DNA of 64,000 nucleotides. It comes from Ectopseudomonas oleovorans (lineage in GTDB: Bacteria > Pseudomonadota > Gammaproteobacteria > Pseudomonadales > Pseudomonadaceae). The stretch lies in contig NZ_QASO01000121.1 of the NCBI RefSeq assembly GCF_003052605.1, forward strand, positions 1 to 64,000. Direction: 5' to 3'. Below the pieces are notes generated by a model, which was not told the origin of the DNA, searched no databases, and saw nothing but the letters and a program-made list of their open reading frames with translations. Shown one piece after another: positions 48,950-58,271 of the stretch; positions within the stretch are counted from its first letter, which is position 1; every line of letters begins with the position of its first letter. The position numbers were made by a program, and so were the translations under genes.

Positions 48950-49846
48950 ATGCCTGCGCTGACTCACCCTCTGATCGAGCGCTTTCTCGAAGCGTTATGG
49001 TTGGAAAAAGGGCTTTCCGCCCATACTCAGGCCGCCTATCGCAGTGATCTTGAGCACTTCAATGGCTGGCTCGATGGGCGTGGCCTGGCGCTGCAGCATA
49101 TCGGTCGCGACGCCATTCTCGATCACCTGGCCTGGCGCCTCGAGCAGGGCTATCAGGCGCGCTCCACGGCGCGCTTTCTCTCCGGTGTGCGCGGCTTCTA
49201 CCGTTTTTTGCTGCGTGAAACGCTGATCAGTGAAGACCCGACGCTGCAGATCGAGTTGCCGCAGATCGGCCGGCCGCTGCCCAAGTCATTGTCTGAAGCG
49301 GATGTCGAAGCGCTGCTGCAGGCGCCGGATCTGGATGACCCCATCGGTCTGCGTGATCGCGCCATGCTCGAGGTGCTCTACGCCTGCGGTTTGCGTGTCA
49401 GCGAACTGGTCGGTCTGACGCTGGAGCAGGTCAATCTGCGCCAGGGCGTACTGCGGGTATTCGGTAAGGGCAGCAAGGAGCGCTTGGTGCCACTGGGTGA
49501 AGAGGCCATCGCCTGGATCGAGCGCTACATGCGCGAAGCACGCCCGCTGTTGCTGGGCGGTAAACCCAGCGATGTGCTGTTTCCCAGCTTGCGTGGCGAG
49601 CAGATGACCCGGCAGACCTTTTGGCACCGCATCAAGCACCAGGCGCAGGTTGCGGGTATCAGCAAGGCGTTGTCACCGCACACGCTGCGCCACGCCTTCG
49701 CCACGCATTTGCTCAATCACGGTGCCGACCTGCGTGTGGTGCAAATGCTGCTGGGGCACAGTGACCTGTCCACCACGCAGATCTACACCCATATCGCACG
49801 TGCCCGTTTGCAGGAGCTGCATGCGCAACACCACCCGCGTGGCTGA
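48950..49846 (+). CDS. xerD: Site-specific recombinase XerD
   Basis: The 298-residue tyrosine recombinase acts with XerC at dif to resolve chromosome dimers. The core-binding domain (LIERFLEALWLEKGLSAHT) is followed by catalytic residues in CGLRVSEL (Arg), HTLRHAFATHLL (His-x-x-Arg) and STTQIYTH (Tyr). Its position before dsbC-hom-thrC-recJ is the known housekeeping context, so it is not an island integrase. Confidence 0.97.
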   Translation: MPALTHPLIERFLEALWLEKGLSAHTQAAYRSDLEHFNGWLDGRGLALQHIGRDAILDHLAWRLEQGYQARSTARFLSGVRGFYRFLLRETLISEDPTLQIELPQIGRPLPKSLSEADVEALLQAPDLDDPIGLRDRAMLEVLYACGLRVSELVGLTLEQVNLRQGVLRVFGKGSKERLVPLGEEAIAWIERYMREARPLLLGGKPSDVLFPSLRGEQMTRQTFWHRIKHQAQVAGISKALSPHTLRHAFATHLLNHGADLRVVQMLLGHSDLSTTQIYTHIARARLQELHAQHHPRG

Positions 49847-49965
49847 TGCGCTGGCGGAATGGGGGGCCGTTGGCTGCGCCATCTGCTAGCTGGTCGGCTG
49901 TCCGGTGTTGCATCTGTGGTAGGCTGTTGCGATCTTCAACGGTCCGTCGTTCGACAGGAGTATTC

Positions 49966-50691
49966 ATGTCCCTGACCCGTATTTCCCTGGCTCTGGCACT
50001 TGTGCTGGGCAGTAGCGCCGCCCTGGCTGCCGATCCTGATCAGGCCATTCGCCAGTCGCTCAAGTCGCTCGACGCCAATTTGCCGATCGAGGCGATTGCC
50101 GAAAGCCCGTTGCCGGGTATCTATCAGGTGCAGCTGGAGGGCGGCCGTCAGCTCTATACCAGTGCCGATGGTCAGTTCCTGATCCAGGGTTATCTGTTTC
50201 AGGTCAAGGACGGTAAGGCCGTCAACCTGACCGAGCTCGAAGAAAGCCGCGCGGTGGCCAAGCAGATCAATGCCATTCCGGCCAAGGAAATGGTGGTGTT
50301 CGCGCCGAAGGCGCCGAAGACCCATATCACCGTGTTCACCGATACCGACTGCGGCTACTGCCAGAAGCTGCACAGTGAAGTGCCCGAGCTCAACCGTCTG
50401 GGCGTCGAAGTGCGTTATGTCGCCTTCCCGCGCCAGGGCCTGAACAGCCCGGCGGCCAAGGAGCTGGTCAATGTCTGGTGCGCCAAGGATCAGCAGGAGG
50501 CGATGAACCGCGCCAAGACCCGCCAGAGCGTAGCCGATGCCTCCTGTGACAACCCGGTGGCCAAGCAGTACCAGCTCGGCCAGATGATCGGGGTCAATGG
50601 CACGCCGGCCATCGTCCTGGCCAACGGCAAGATGATTCCGGGCTATCAGCCGGCGCCGCAGTTGGCCAAAATTGCGCTGGAGTCGAACTAA
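49966..50691 (+). CDS. dsbC: Thiol:disulfide interchange protein DsbC
   Basis: The 241-residue periplasmic isomerase corrects wrong disulfides. It has a signal peptide (ALALVLGSSAALA), an N-terminal dimer domain and a thioredoxin-like domain with CGYC in TDTDCGYCQKLH and the cis-Pro loop GTPAIVLANG. ACAGGAG precedes the ATG. A MITE-like element starts at its stop codon. Confidence 0.95.
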   Translation: MSLTRISLALALVLGSSAALAADPDQAIRQSLKSLDANLPIEAIAESPLPGIYQVQLEGGRQLYTSADGQFLIQGYLFQVKDGKAVNLTELEESRAVAKQINAIPAKEMVVFAPKAPKTHITVFTDTDCGYCQKLHSEVPELNRLGVEVRYVAFPRQGLNSPAAKELVNVWCAKDQQEAMNRAKTRQSVADASCDNPVAKQYQLGQMIGVNGTPAIVLANGKMIPGYQPAPQLAKIALESN

Positions 50692-50945
50692 GAACCTGTC
50701 CACGAGCTGCTGTGCGTCGGCTCTGCTGCGTTAAAAACAGGCCCGGAAAGCCGCTTGCGGCTAACGCACCTCAGTGCGGCCCGAAAGGGTGAGCGAAGCG
50801 AGTAATGCTCATTTACACCTCGTAAACTGCGCTTCCTTGCCTGTTTGACTCGCTGGCGCTCGCCCTTCGGCCAGCCTTCGGCTGTTACTCCCGCTGGTCG
50901 TTGCGCCTTGCATAGCTCTAGCTCGCGAGCTCGTGATCAGGTTCT
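50691..50945. mobile_element. MITE-like palindromic element B (dsbC-hom gap)
   Basis: This 255-bp non-coding element has 18-bp terminal inverted repeats AGAACCTGTCCACGAGCT (50691-50708) and a two-mismatch complement (50928-50945). The interior has TGCTGCGTTAAAAACAGGC near the left, GAGTAATGCTCATTTAC in the middle and TTGCCTGTTT...GGCGCTCGCC near the right, a layout shared with elements A and C. Its first base is the last base of the dsbC stop codon. Confidence 0.75.
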
Positions 50946-51052
50946 GTGAGCGGTGGATTGACTAACAAACAGCCGCTTCGTAAGGTGCGGCTCTTTATCT
51001 GCGGCCGGAGCATGCTCCGGCCGTTTCGTGCAGTGCTGATGGGGAATTGAGT
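50946..51052. terminator. Hairpins before hom, probable displaced dsbC terminator
   Basis: AGCCGC/GCGGCT followed by CTTTAT (about 50969-51000) looks like the original dsbC terminator. A second perfect dyad, GGCCGGAGCATGCTCCGGCC (51003-51022), follows. The hom ribosome site GGGGAA is at 51041-51046. Strand for both is plus. Confidence 0.55.
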
Positions 51053-52357
51053 GTGAAGCCGGTCAAAGTGGGCATCTGTGGGTTGGGCACCGTCGGTGGC
51101 GGTACGTTGAATGTACTCAAGCGCAATGCCGAGGAGATTACTCGGCGCGCCGGTCGCGGCATCGAGATTGCCCAGATCGCCATTCGCTCGCCCAAGCCGC
51201 AGTACGACACCACCGGCATTGCCATGACCAGCGACGTGTTCGAGCTGGTCAACAACCCCGAGATCGATATCGTCATCGAGCTGATCGGCGGTTACACCCT
51301 GGCCAAGGAGCTGGTGCTCAAGGCCATCGACAACGGCAAGCATGTGGTCACCGCCAACAAGGCGTTGATCGCCGTACACGGCAACGAGATCTTCGCCAAG
51401 GCGCGCGAGAAGGGCGTGATCGTCGCTTTCGAAGCGGCTGTGGCTGGCGGTATTCCGGTGATCAAGGCGATCCGCGAGGGGCTTGCGGCCAACCGCATCA
51501 ACTGGCTGGCCGGCATCATCAACGGCACCGGCAACTTCATTCTCACCGAGATGCGCGAGAAGGGTCGTGCCTTCGAGGACGTGCTCAAGGAAGCGCAGGC
51601 GCTGGGTTATGCCGAAGCTGATCCGACTTTCGACGTCGAAGGCATCGATGCCGCGCACAAGCTGACCATTCTCGCATCCATCGCTTTCGGCATCCCGTTG
51701 CAGTTCGACAAGGCCTACACCGAAGGCATTACCAAGCTGACCACAGCCGACGTGAACTATGCCGAGGCGTTGGGCTATCGCATCAAGCACCTGGGTGTCG
51801 CTCGCCGCACCGATGCAGGCATCGAGCTGCGCGTGCACCCGACGCTGATTCCGGCCGATCGCCTGATCGCCAACGTCAACGGCGTGATGAACGCGGTGAT
51901 GGTCAATGGCGATGCCGTCGGCAGCACCCTGTACTACGGCGCGGGCGCCGGCATGGAGCCGACCGCTTCGGCAGTGGTGGCTGATCTGGTAGATGTGGTG
52001 CGTGCACTTACTACCGATCCGACCAACCGCGTGCCGCACCTGGCCTTCCAGCCGGATTCGCTCTCCGATCACCCGATCCTGCCGATTGCCGAGTGCGAGA
52101 GCGCCTACTACCTGCGCATCCAGGCCAAGGATCATCCTGGCGTGCTGGCCCAGGTGGCGAGCATCCTCTCCGAGCGCGGCATCAATATCGAGTCGATCAT
52201 GCAGAAGGAAGCCGAGGAGCAGGACGGCCTGGTACCGATGATCCTGGTCACCCACCGTGTGGTCGAGGCGCGTATCATCGAGGCCATCGCCGCCATGGAA
52301 GCGCTGGATGGCGTGACCTCGCCGGTCGTGCGTCTGCGCGTCGAACAGCTCAACTAA
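51053..52357 (+). CDS. hom: Homoserine dehydrogenase
   Basis: The 434-residue enzyme reduces aspartate semialdehyde to homoserine. The Rossmann motif VGICGLGTVGGG binds NAD(P), the catalytic region includes AGIINGTGNFILTEM and a C-terminal ACT domain (YYLRIQAKDHPGVLAQVA) allows threonine feedback. The GTG start at 51053 has GGGGAA six bases upstream. thrC follows 58 bases later, giving the threonine branch operon. Confidence 0.97.
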   Translation: MKPVKVGICGLGTVGGGTLNVLKRNAEEITRRAGRGIEIAQIAIRSPKPQYDTTGIAMTSDVFELVNNPEIDIVIELIGGYTLAKELVLKAIDNGKHVVTANKALIAVHGNEIFAKAREKGVIVAFEAAVAGGIPVIKAIREGLAANRINWLAGIINGTGNFILTEMREKGRAFEDVLKEAQALGYAEADPTFDVEGIDAAHKLTILASIAFGIPLQFDKAYTEGITKLTTADVNYAEALGYRIKHLGVARRTDAGIELRVHPTLIPADRLIANVNGVMNAVMVNGDAVGSTLYYGAGAGMEPTASAVVADLVDVVRALTTDPTNRVPHLAFQPDSLSDHPILPIAECESAYYLRIQAKDHPGVLAQVASILSERGINIESIMQKEAEEQDGLVPMILVTHRVVEARIIEAIAAMEALDGVTSPVVRLRVEQLN

Positions 52358-52415
52358 TCCCGTGTCCACCCGCAGGCCTCTGGTCTGCGGGTGCTGCAGA
52401 ACGAAGGTTTATCCC

Positions 52416-53825
52416 ATGCGCTATATCAGTACCCGCGGCCAGGCGCCGGCCCTGAATTTCGAAGACGTGCTGCTGGCTGGCCTAGCCAGTGATGGCGGCC
52501 TCTACGTGCCGGAGAATCTGCCGCGCTTCACCGTCGAGGAGATCGCTTCCTGGGCCGGCCTGCCGTACCACGAGCTGGCCTTCCGGGTGATGCGCCCGTT
52601 CGTTGCCGGCTCCATCGCTGATGCCGACTTCAAAAAGATTCTCGAAGAGACCTACGGTGTGTTCGAGCACAACGCCGTGGCGCCGCTGCGGCAGCTCAAT
52701 GGCAATGAGTGGGTGCTGGAGCTGTTCCACGGCCCGACCCTGGCGTTCAAGGACTTTGCCCTGCAACTGCTCGGCCGCCTGCTCGACCACGTACTGGCCA
52801 AGCGCGGCGAGCGCGTGGTGATCATGGGCGCCACCAGTGGCGATACCGGCTCGGCCGCCATCGAAGGCTGCAAGGCCTGCGACAACGTCGACATCTTCAT
52901 CATGCACCCGCACAACCGCGTGTCCGAAGTGCAGCGCCGGCAGATGACCACCATCCTCGGCGACAACATCCATAACATCGCCATCGAAGGCAACTTCGAC
53001 GACTGCCAGGAGATGGTCAAGGCCAGCTTCGCCGACCAGGGCTTCCTCAAGGGCACGCGTCTGGTGGCGGTCAACTCGATCAACTGGGCGCGGATCATGG
53101 CCCAGATCGTCTACTACTTCCACGCTGCGCTGCAGCTCGGCGCGCCGGCGCGTTCCATCGCCTTCTCGGTGCCGACCGGCAACTTCGGCGACATCTTCGC
53201 CGGCTACCTGGCGCGCAACATGGGCCTGCCGGTCAGCCAGCTGATCGTCGCCACCAACCGCAACGACATCCTGCACCGCTTCATGAGCGGCAATCAGTAC
53301 GTCAAGGAAACCCTGCACGCGACGCTGTCGCCGTCGATGGACATCATGGTCTCGTCCAACTTCGAGCGTCTGCTGTTCGACCTGCATGGGCGTAATGGTG
53401 CGGCTATCGTCGGCTTGATGGATACTTTCAAACAAGGTGGTGGCTTCAGTGTCGAGGAAGATCGCTGGAGCGAGGCGCGCAAGCTGTTCGATTCGCTGGC
53501 GGTGAATGACGAGCAGACCTGCGAGACCATCACTGAGGTGTACAGGGAGTGTGGCGAGCTGCTCGATCCGCACACCGCCATCGGTGTGCGCGCCGCGCGT
53601 GAGTGTCGCCGTAGCCTGGCGACACCGATGGTGGTGCTGGGCACCGCGCATCCGGTCAAGTTCCCTGAGGCGGTGGAGAAGGCAGGTATCGATGCCGTTC
53701 CGGCGTTGCCGGCGCACCTGACCGATCTGTTCCAGCGCGAAGAGCGTTGCACCGTGCTGACCAATGATCTGAAAGCCGTGCAGCAGTTCGTCGCGGCTCA
53801 CGGCAATCGCGGCAAGCCGCTCTGA
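52416..53825 (+). CDS. thrC: Threonine synthase
   Basis: The 469-residue PLP enzyme turns O-phosphohomoserine into threonine. N-terminal MRYISTRG and the PLP lysine region PTLAFKDFALQLLG are present, with phosphate-binding MGATSGDTGSAA. The length fits the long proteobacterial ThrC. It is the second gene of the hom-thrC operon. Confidence 0.97.
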   Translation: MRYISTRGQAPALNFEDVLLAGLASDGGLYVPENLPRFTVEEIASWAGLPYHELAFRVMRPFVAGSIADADFKKILEETYGVFEHNAVAPLRQLNGNEWVLELFHGPTLAFKDFALQLLGRLLDHVLAKRGERVVIMGATSGDTGSAAIEGCKACDNVDIFIMHPHNRVSEVQRRQMTTILGDNIHNIAIEGNFDDCQEMVKASFADQGFLKGTRLVAVNSINWARIMAQIVYYFHAALQLGAPARSIAFSVPTGNFGDIFAGYLARNMGLPVSQLIVATNRNDILHRFMSGNQYVKETLHATLSPSMDIMVSSNFERLLFDLHGRNGAAIVGLMDTFKQGGGFSVEEDRWSEARKLFDSLAVNDEQTCETITEVYRECGELLDPHTAIGVRAARECRRSLATPMVVLGTAHPVKFPEAVEKAGIDAVPALPAHLTDLFQREERCTVLTNDLKAVQQFVAAHGNRGKPL

Positions 53826-53848
53826 TGGCGATTGGTGTTGCACGCATG

Positions 53849-53875
53849 AACCCGCCCTGATACGGCGGGTTTTTT
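53849..53875 (+). terminator. Terminator of hom-thrC
   Basis: AACCCGCC/GGCGGGTT with a 7-base loop and six T residues. Confidence 0.9.
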
Positions 53876-54041
53876 ATTGTGTGCATTTGTGGGTTAGGTG
53901 AGCGCTATGTGTTGGCCTGGTGATTCTTTCCCGACAATCATTCAGGTCATTTTTTCCACGTTTCCTGTCCGAAATCTGTCTGTTTTCTATGGGAGGGCTG
54001 CCCTCTAATAAGCGCCGTAGACGCTTTTGATGGAGACAGCG

Positions 54042-54626
54042 ATGGGGCACTGGGAAGGCAGCATCAAGGTCACGAATGACGTTCGGCATGTCTCTCTGCG
54101 GTGGCTCGAGCGCATCGATCCGCAGGCAGCTGCTGCCATTGTCAGTCTGATCGACTGCACCGTCGAAGACGATGGAGTCCTGGGTTTTACGCAGGCGATG
54201 AGCGCCGGGCAGGCCCGTGAATTCTGTGTTGGCTTGCAGGCAGCCATTGATCGAGGCTGCGGCCATGCGCTGCTGGGCGAGAGCGTGGATGGCCCGGCGT
54301 GCTTTGTGATGATGACGCGTAGCGCCATGCCAAACTGCCGGCACCTCGCTGAGTTAACCAAGGGTGTGGTGCATCCGCACATGCGCGGTCATGGCTTGAT
54401 ACCGCAGCTCTTTCACGAAATCGTCCTGCGTGCTCGGCAGCTAGGCATCGAACGGTTGACCCTGGACGTCCGGGAAAACACTCGCGCACACAAGCTGTGG
54501 GGCCGTATGGGCTTCGTTTCGTTCGGTGTGCTGGAGGATTACGCGCGTGTCGGCGAGACCAGCCACCGCGGTCACTACATGACTCAGCGGGTCTCAGACC
54601 TAGCCGCACGCCTCGCTCTGGACTGA
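54042..54626 (+). CDS. GNAT-family acetyltransferase, first gene of the diiron-oxidase operon
   Basis: The 194-residue protein has the GNAT acetyl-CoA loop VVHPHMRGHGL (about 116-126), then LDVRENTRAHKLWGRMGF. GGAG lies seven bases before the ATG at 54042. It is 30 bases upstream of the haem-oxygenase-like oxidase gene. In such an operon it may modify an intermediate or protect the producer by acetylating an amino group; the substrate is unknown. The start of the operon lies about 165 bases after the thrC terminator. Confidence 0.82.
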   Translation: MGHWEGSIKVTNDVRHVSLRWLERIDPQAAAAIVSLIDCTVEDDGVLGFTQAMSAGQAREFCVGLQAAIDRGCGHALLGESVDGPACFVMMTRSAMPNCRHLAELTKGVVHPHMRGHGLIPQLFHEIVLRARQLGIERLTLDVRENTRAHKLWGRMGFVSFGVLEDYARVGETSHRGHYMTQRVSDLAARLALD

Positions 54627-54656
54627 CCCCGTAGTCATTTGACAAGGAGATAAACC

Positions 54657-55382
54657 ATGACCATGCCCCAGGAGCAGTTCAAGCGCGCTCTGCAAGACAC
54701 CTTGCACCAGCACTTGACCATTTCTCACCCAATCTTTCTCGAGTTGCTCGACCCTCAGACGAAGAATCTTGACCTGTTGCGCAAGGTCGCCACGCAGGGT
54801 TATCAACTGACCAAGTATTTCCTGACCTATGTCGAACACTTGTTTTTCTACTGTCCGTCGCCCACCTACAAGCGTGCGCTGCTGATCAACTGCTATGAAG
54901 AGGAAACCGGTCGCCTGTCTCGTACCGACAACCACGTCACTCTGATGCAGAACTTCATTCGCGCCCTCGGCGTCAGTGATGCGCAGCGCGATGCGGAAAC
55001 TCCGCTCCCGGCCACCCAGCGGCTGATCGATTATCGTCTCGAGGCCGTGCGCGATCCGGCGCGTTATCACATCGGAGCGGCAGCGGTGATGATCGCCAGC
55101 GAGGGACAGAATCTGGAAACCGTTGCCGGCGATGCCCGCCATGAGCTGCTGGGCAGGGCCTATGGGCTGACCGAGGAGGACTTGCTGTTTTTCTCGGTCC
55201 ACCAGAAAGAGGACGTTGGTCACGTCAATCAGGGCTTGGGGCTGGTCAGCGAAATCTGTACTTCCGAGCAGATGCAGCATGAAGCACTGCAGGCCGTGGA
55301 TCTCACCTGCCGGATGTTCTACGGCATGTACGAAGACATGTACCGCCATTACTGCAAGGCTCGTGTCGTCGTACCCGCCTGA
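54657..55382 (+). CDS. Haem-oxygenase-like diiron oxidase (TenA/UndA/BesC superfamily)
   Basis: The 241-residue helical protein has candidate iron ligands in the order expected for HDO enzymes: Glu in CYEEETG (82-83), His93, Glu149 in ASEGQNLE, and the His182-x3-Asp186-x2-His189 block in VHQKEDVGHV. HDOs use oxygen to cleave C-C bonds or oxidise amines, as UndA, BesC and SznF do. AAGGAG is seven bases before the ATG. Its operon partners (MetZ-like PLP enzyme, MFS transporter, GNAT) suggest amino-acid-derived chemistry. The ligand assignment is from reading, not from alignment. Confidence 0.78.
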   Translation: MTMPQEQFKRALQDTLHQHLTISHPIFLELLDPQTKNLDLLRKVATQGYQLTKYFLTYVEHLFFYCPSPTYKRALLINCYEEETGRLSRTDNHVTLMQNFIRALGVSDAQRDAETPLPATQRLIDYRLEAVRDPARYHIGAAAVMIASEGQNLETVAGDARHELLGRAYGLTEEDLLFFSVHQKEDVGHVNQGLGLVSEICTSEQMQHEALQAVDLTCRMFYGMYEDMYRHYCKARVVVPA

Positions 55383-55420
55383 TGCCAGCTCGCTGGCATA
55401 TCTCATTGCGAGGAAAAACC

Positions 55421-56641
55421 ATGTCCAGACAACATAGCTCTGCCTTGGTGGCGGGTGTGCTCGCCGTTGGTTTTCTGGTGATGTTTCTGTCCAGTGCCAT
55501 CAAGGGCCTTTACCAGGTGTACTTTGTCGATCTGGCGGCGCATTTCGGGGGTGGCCGTTCCGGTTTGGCTCTGGGGGGGACATTGTTTGTCCTGACCATT
55601 GGCCTCGCTTCGCCTCTGGTGGGAGGGTTGAGCGATAGGGTCGGGCCGTTGTGGACGGTGGTTGCCGGCAGTTTCTGTGGTGGCCTGGCATTACTGGGAG
55701 TCAGTCTGTTCGATCACAGTCTTACCCTGTTCATCCTGCTCTACGGTTTGCTTGGAGCCTTTGCCTTGGCGGCGATGACCTACGTGCCTATGGGTATCCT
55801 GGTGGATCGCATGGTCGGTGAGAAGTCCAAGGCCTTTGCTTTTGCCGTGGTTACCAACGGTACCGCCATCGGTTTCATCGTGCTGTCGCCACTATGGATC
55901 TGGTTGGAGCAATGGGTGTCCTGGCAGAGCCTGTTCAGTGTGATCGGCCTGATCTTCCTGCTGCCGCTGAGTGCAGCGCTGTTCTGGGTGGCCCGCCGCG
56001 TACCATTGGCTGCGCCAGCATCCGGTGTGGAGGGCAAGGTCTCGCTGAGATTTCTCCTGGGTGACCCGCGGTTCTTCGTGTTGGCGCTGAGCTTTGCCAG
56101 TTGCGGTGCGACCATGGCGTTCATCGACGTGCATTTGGTGCCTTACTGGCAGGGGCAGGAAGTGGTGCCATCGATACAGGCCAGCAGCTTGAGCCTGCTC
56201 GGTGTATTGGAGCTGATCAGTGGTCTGTTGGCCGGTTGGTTGGCGACACGTTTCAACAAGGGAGCCTTGCTGGCGGCGTTCTATCTACTGCGTTGTGCTG
56301 CTGTGGCGCTGTTGCTGGTGCAGCCGAGCACGCTTTCGGTGTACCTGTTCGCGATCATCTTCGGCGCCAGTTATCTGGGTACCGTGGTACTGACCTCGGC
56401 CTTTTGCTTCGACCTCTATGGGAGTGCGATCAAGGGCAAGGTATTCGGTGCGCTTTTCCTGGTGCATCAATTGGGCGCCATGGCCGTGACCCAGCTCGGT
56501 GCCATGGACTACGACCGCCACCAGAGCTATCAGATGACGGCACTGGTGCTCACTCTGGTGACCCTGCTGGCCGCTGGGCTGTCGCTGACTTTGCTGCCCT
56601 GGGGGCGGAGTGCGGCTGCTCGAGAGCTGGTCAGGAGTTGA
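55421..56641 (+). CDS. MFS transporter of the diiron-oxidase operon
   Basis: The 406-residue protein has twelve predicted membrane helices and the MFS loop GGLSDRVGPLW between helices 2 and 3. It resembles monocarboxylate/oxalate-antiporter type carriers. GAGGAA precedes the ATG. As part of a possible biosynthetic operon it may export the product or import a precursor. The gap to the oxidase gene is 38 bases. Confidence 0.88.
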   Translation: MSRQHSSALVAGVLAVGFLVMFLSSAIKGLYQVYFVDLAAHFGGGRSGLALGGTLFVLTIGLASPLVGGLSDRVGPLWTVVAGSFCGGLALLGVSLFDHSLTLFILLYGLLGAFALAAMTYVPMGILVDRMVGEKSKAFAFAVVTNGTAIGFIVLSPLWIWLEQWVSWQSLFSVIGLIFLLPLSAALFWVARRVPLAAPASGVEGKVSLRFLLGDPRFFVLALSFASCGATMAFIDVHLVPYWQGQEVVPSIQASSLSLLGVLELISGLLAGWLATRFNKGALLAAFYLLRCAAVALLLVQPSTLSVYLFAIIFGASYLGTVVLTSAFCFDLYGSAIKGKVFGALFLVHQLGAMAVTQLGAMDYDRHQSYQMTALVLTLVTLLAAGLSLTLLPWGRSAAARELVRS

Positions 56642-56684
56642 AGCGTTTGATCACTTCACATCATCAGCAGAGGATGAGGAATTC

Positions 56685-57929
56685 ATGGATCACGATACGC
56701 CACACTCTCGCGATTTCGATGCCAGTGCGGCTCTGCATGTCGGCCGGGGAGAGGACTTTTCCGATACCTTCTGTGAGCCTTTGGCGATGACGTCCGCTTA
56801 TACCTTCGCTTCGGCTCGTGATGCTTGGGAAAAGTTCACTGGCCAGCAGCCAGGCAATGTCTACAGCCGTTTTACCAATCCCACTGTGCGTGCCTTCGAG
56901 CGGCGTATCGCATCGCTCGAAGGGGCCGAAGATGCGGCAGCCTTCGCCTCCGGTATGGGGGCGATAGCCGGTCTTTGCCAGGCGCTGTTGAGCCAGGGCG
57001 AGAACATTGTCTGCAGCCGTGATGTGTTCGGTACAACCTTGAGTGCTTTGCGCAACTACATGGGCCGGTTTGGTGTCGAGGTGCGCCTGGTTGAGCTGAC
57101 CGATCTGGATGCCTGGCAGCGCAATATCGATAGCAGGACGCGTCTGGTGCTGCTGGAGTCGCCGTCCAATCCGGTGCTGAAGATCGCTGACATCGGCGAA
57201 ATCAGCCGCATCGCCCATGCCAAGGGGGCCTTGCTGGCGGTGGACAACACGATGCTCACCCCGGTTTTTCAGAGCCCGCACTGCCTGGGGGCGGATATGG
57301 TGGTGCATTCTGCCGGCAAATACATCGACGGTCAGGGGCGGGCGCTGGCAGGGGTGGTTACCGGCAGCGCCGCCCTGATCAGTGAGTTGCGTGGAGTACT
57401 GCGTACCCTGGGCATCTCGTGTAGTCCTTTCAATGCCTGGCTGCTGCTCAAGAGCCTGGAAACCCTCGAGGTACGCATGCAGCGTGTGGCCAGCAGCGCC
57501 TTGGAGTTGGCGCAGTGGCTGCGTGAGCAAGCTCTGGTGGAGGCGGTTTACTACAGCGGCCTGACCGAGCATCCGCAACATGCGTTGGCCTGTCGTCAAC
57601 AGCGCGGCCATGGCGGCCTGCTCAGCTTTCGCATGAGTGGAGGGCAAGCGGCTGCCTGGCAGTGGATCGATGCGCTGCAACTGGTAGCGCGTTGTACCAA
57701 TATCGGCGATACACGGAGCATGGTCACTCATCCGGCTACCACCACGCATTGCCGCTTGACCTGGGAGGAGCGTCAAAGCGCTGGAATTCCCGATGGCCTG
57801 GTGAGACTGTCCGTAGGGCTTGAACGTCTTGATGACCTGCGTTGCGATCTGGCTCGGGCCTTCGCCGAAGTCGAGCATGGTCGGCGCCACTCTTCGTTGA
57901 GTGTGCTGTACCGGGGGCTGGCCTCTTGA
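56685..57929 (+). CDS. MetZ-like PLP enzyme of the Cys/Met metabolism family
   Basis: The 414-residue protein aligns along its length with O-succinylhomoserine sulfhydrylase: GNVYSRFTNPTVRAFERRIA, ASGMGAIAGLC, ESPSNPVLKIADI, the PLP lysine (Lys212) in HSAGKYIDGQG, and the ending VGLERLDDLRCDLARAF. It differs from housekeeping MetZ at the active site: Gly for Thr just before the lysine (SAGK rather than SATK), and DNTMLTPVFQ rather than DNCFCTP. It should catalyse a gamma-replacement or gamma-elimination on a homoserine-like substrate, perhaps a specialised one. GAGGATGAGGA precedes the ATG. Confidence 0.88.
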   Translation: MDHDTPHSRDFDASAALHVGRGEDFSDTFCEPLAMTSAYTFASARDAWEKFTGQQPGNVYSRFTNPTVRAFERRIASLEGAEDAAAFASGMGAIAGLCQALLSQGENIVCSRDVFGTTLSALRNYMGRFGVEVRLVELTDLDAWQRNIDSRTRLVLLESPSNPVLKIADIGEISRIAHAKGALLAVDNTMLTPVFQSPHCLGADMVVHSAGKYIDGQGRALAGVVTGSAALISELRGVLRTLGISCSPFNAWLLLKSLETLEVRMQRVASSALELAQWLREQALVEAVYYSGLTEHPQHALACRQQRGHGGLLSFRMSGGQAAAWQWIDALQLVARCTNIGDTRSMVTHPATTTHCRLTWEERQSAGIPDGLVRLSVGLERLDDLRCDLARAFAEVEHGRRHSSLSVLYRGLAS

Positions 57930-57943
57930 GCCAGGGGGCGTTG

Positions 57944-58150
57944 GTGTCGCTGAGCATCGGCGGGGTGATCTTGCTCTTGCAGGGGCTGGCATTGCTGGTT
58001 CTTGCGGGTGAAGGCTGGCGGCTGCCACGGGGGCTGTGGTGCTGGCTGCTACCGCTGACCGTCGTGTTGCTCTATCTGGTCGATCTGGCCCCGTTGTCCC
58101 AGGTGCTGCTACATCTGCAAAGTGATCTGCCGATGTTCTCCTGTTTTTAG
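57944..58150 (+). CDS. Small two-helix membrane protein, last gene of the operon
   Basis: The 68-residue protein has two hydrophobic helices (residues 4-22 and 33-47). A GTG at 57944, five bases after AGGGGG, gives a sensible start 14 bases behind the PLP enzyme gene. It has no recognisable family. It may assist the transporter; this is only a guess from position. Confidence 0.55.
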   Translation: MSLSIGGVILLLQGLALLVLAGEGWRLPRGLWCWLLPLTVVLLYLVDLAPLSQVLLHLQSDLPMFSCF

Positions 58151-58271
58151 AGGCATGATGATCCGTTCACGAGGGGTTCAAAAAACTGCCTCGATCTAGG
58201 CTTTCTGCTGCATCGCGCAGCGAGCGCACCGGTACGCCAGCAGCGTGGGGCGGTAGCCCCCCGATTGTGTT

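Noticed and set aside
48950..49846. Tyrosine recombinase as a sign of another island
   Set aside because: Sequence, length and neighbours (dsbC, hom, thrC) identify housekeeping XerD.
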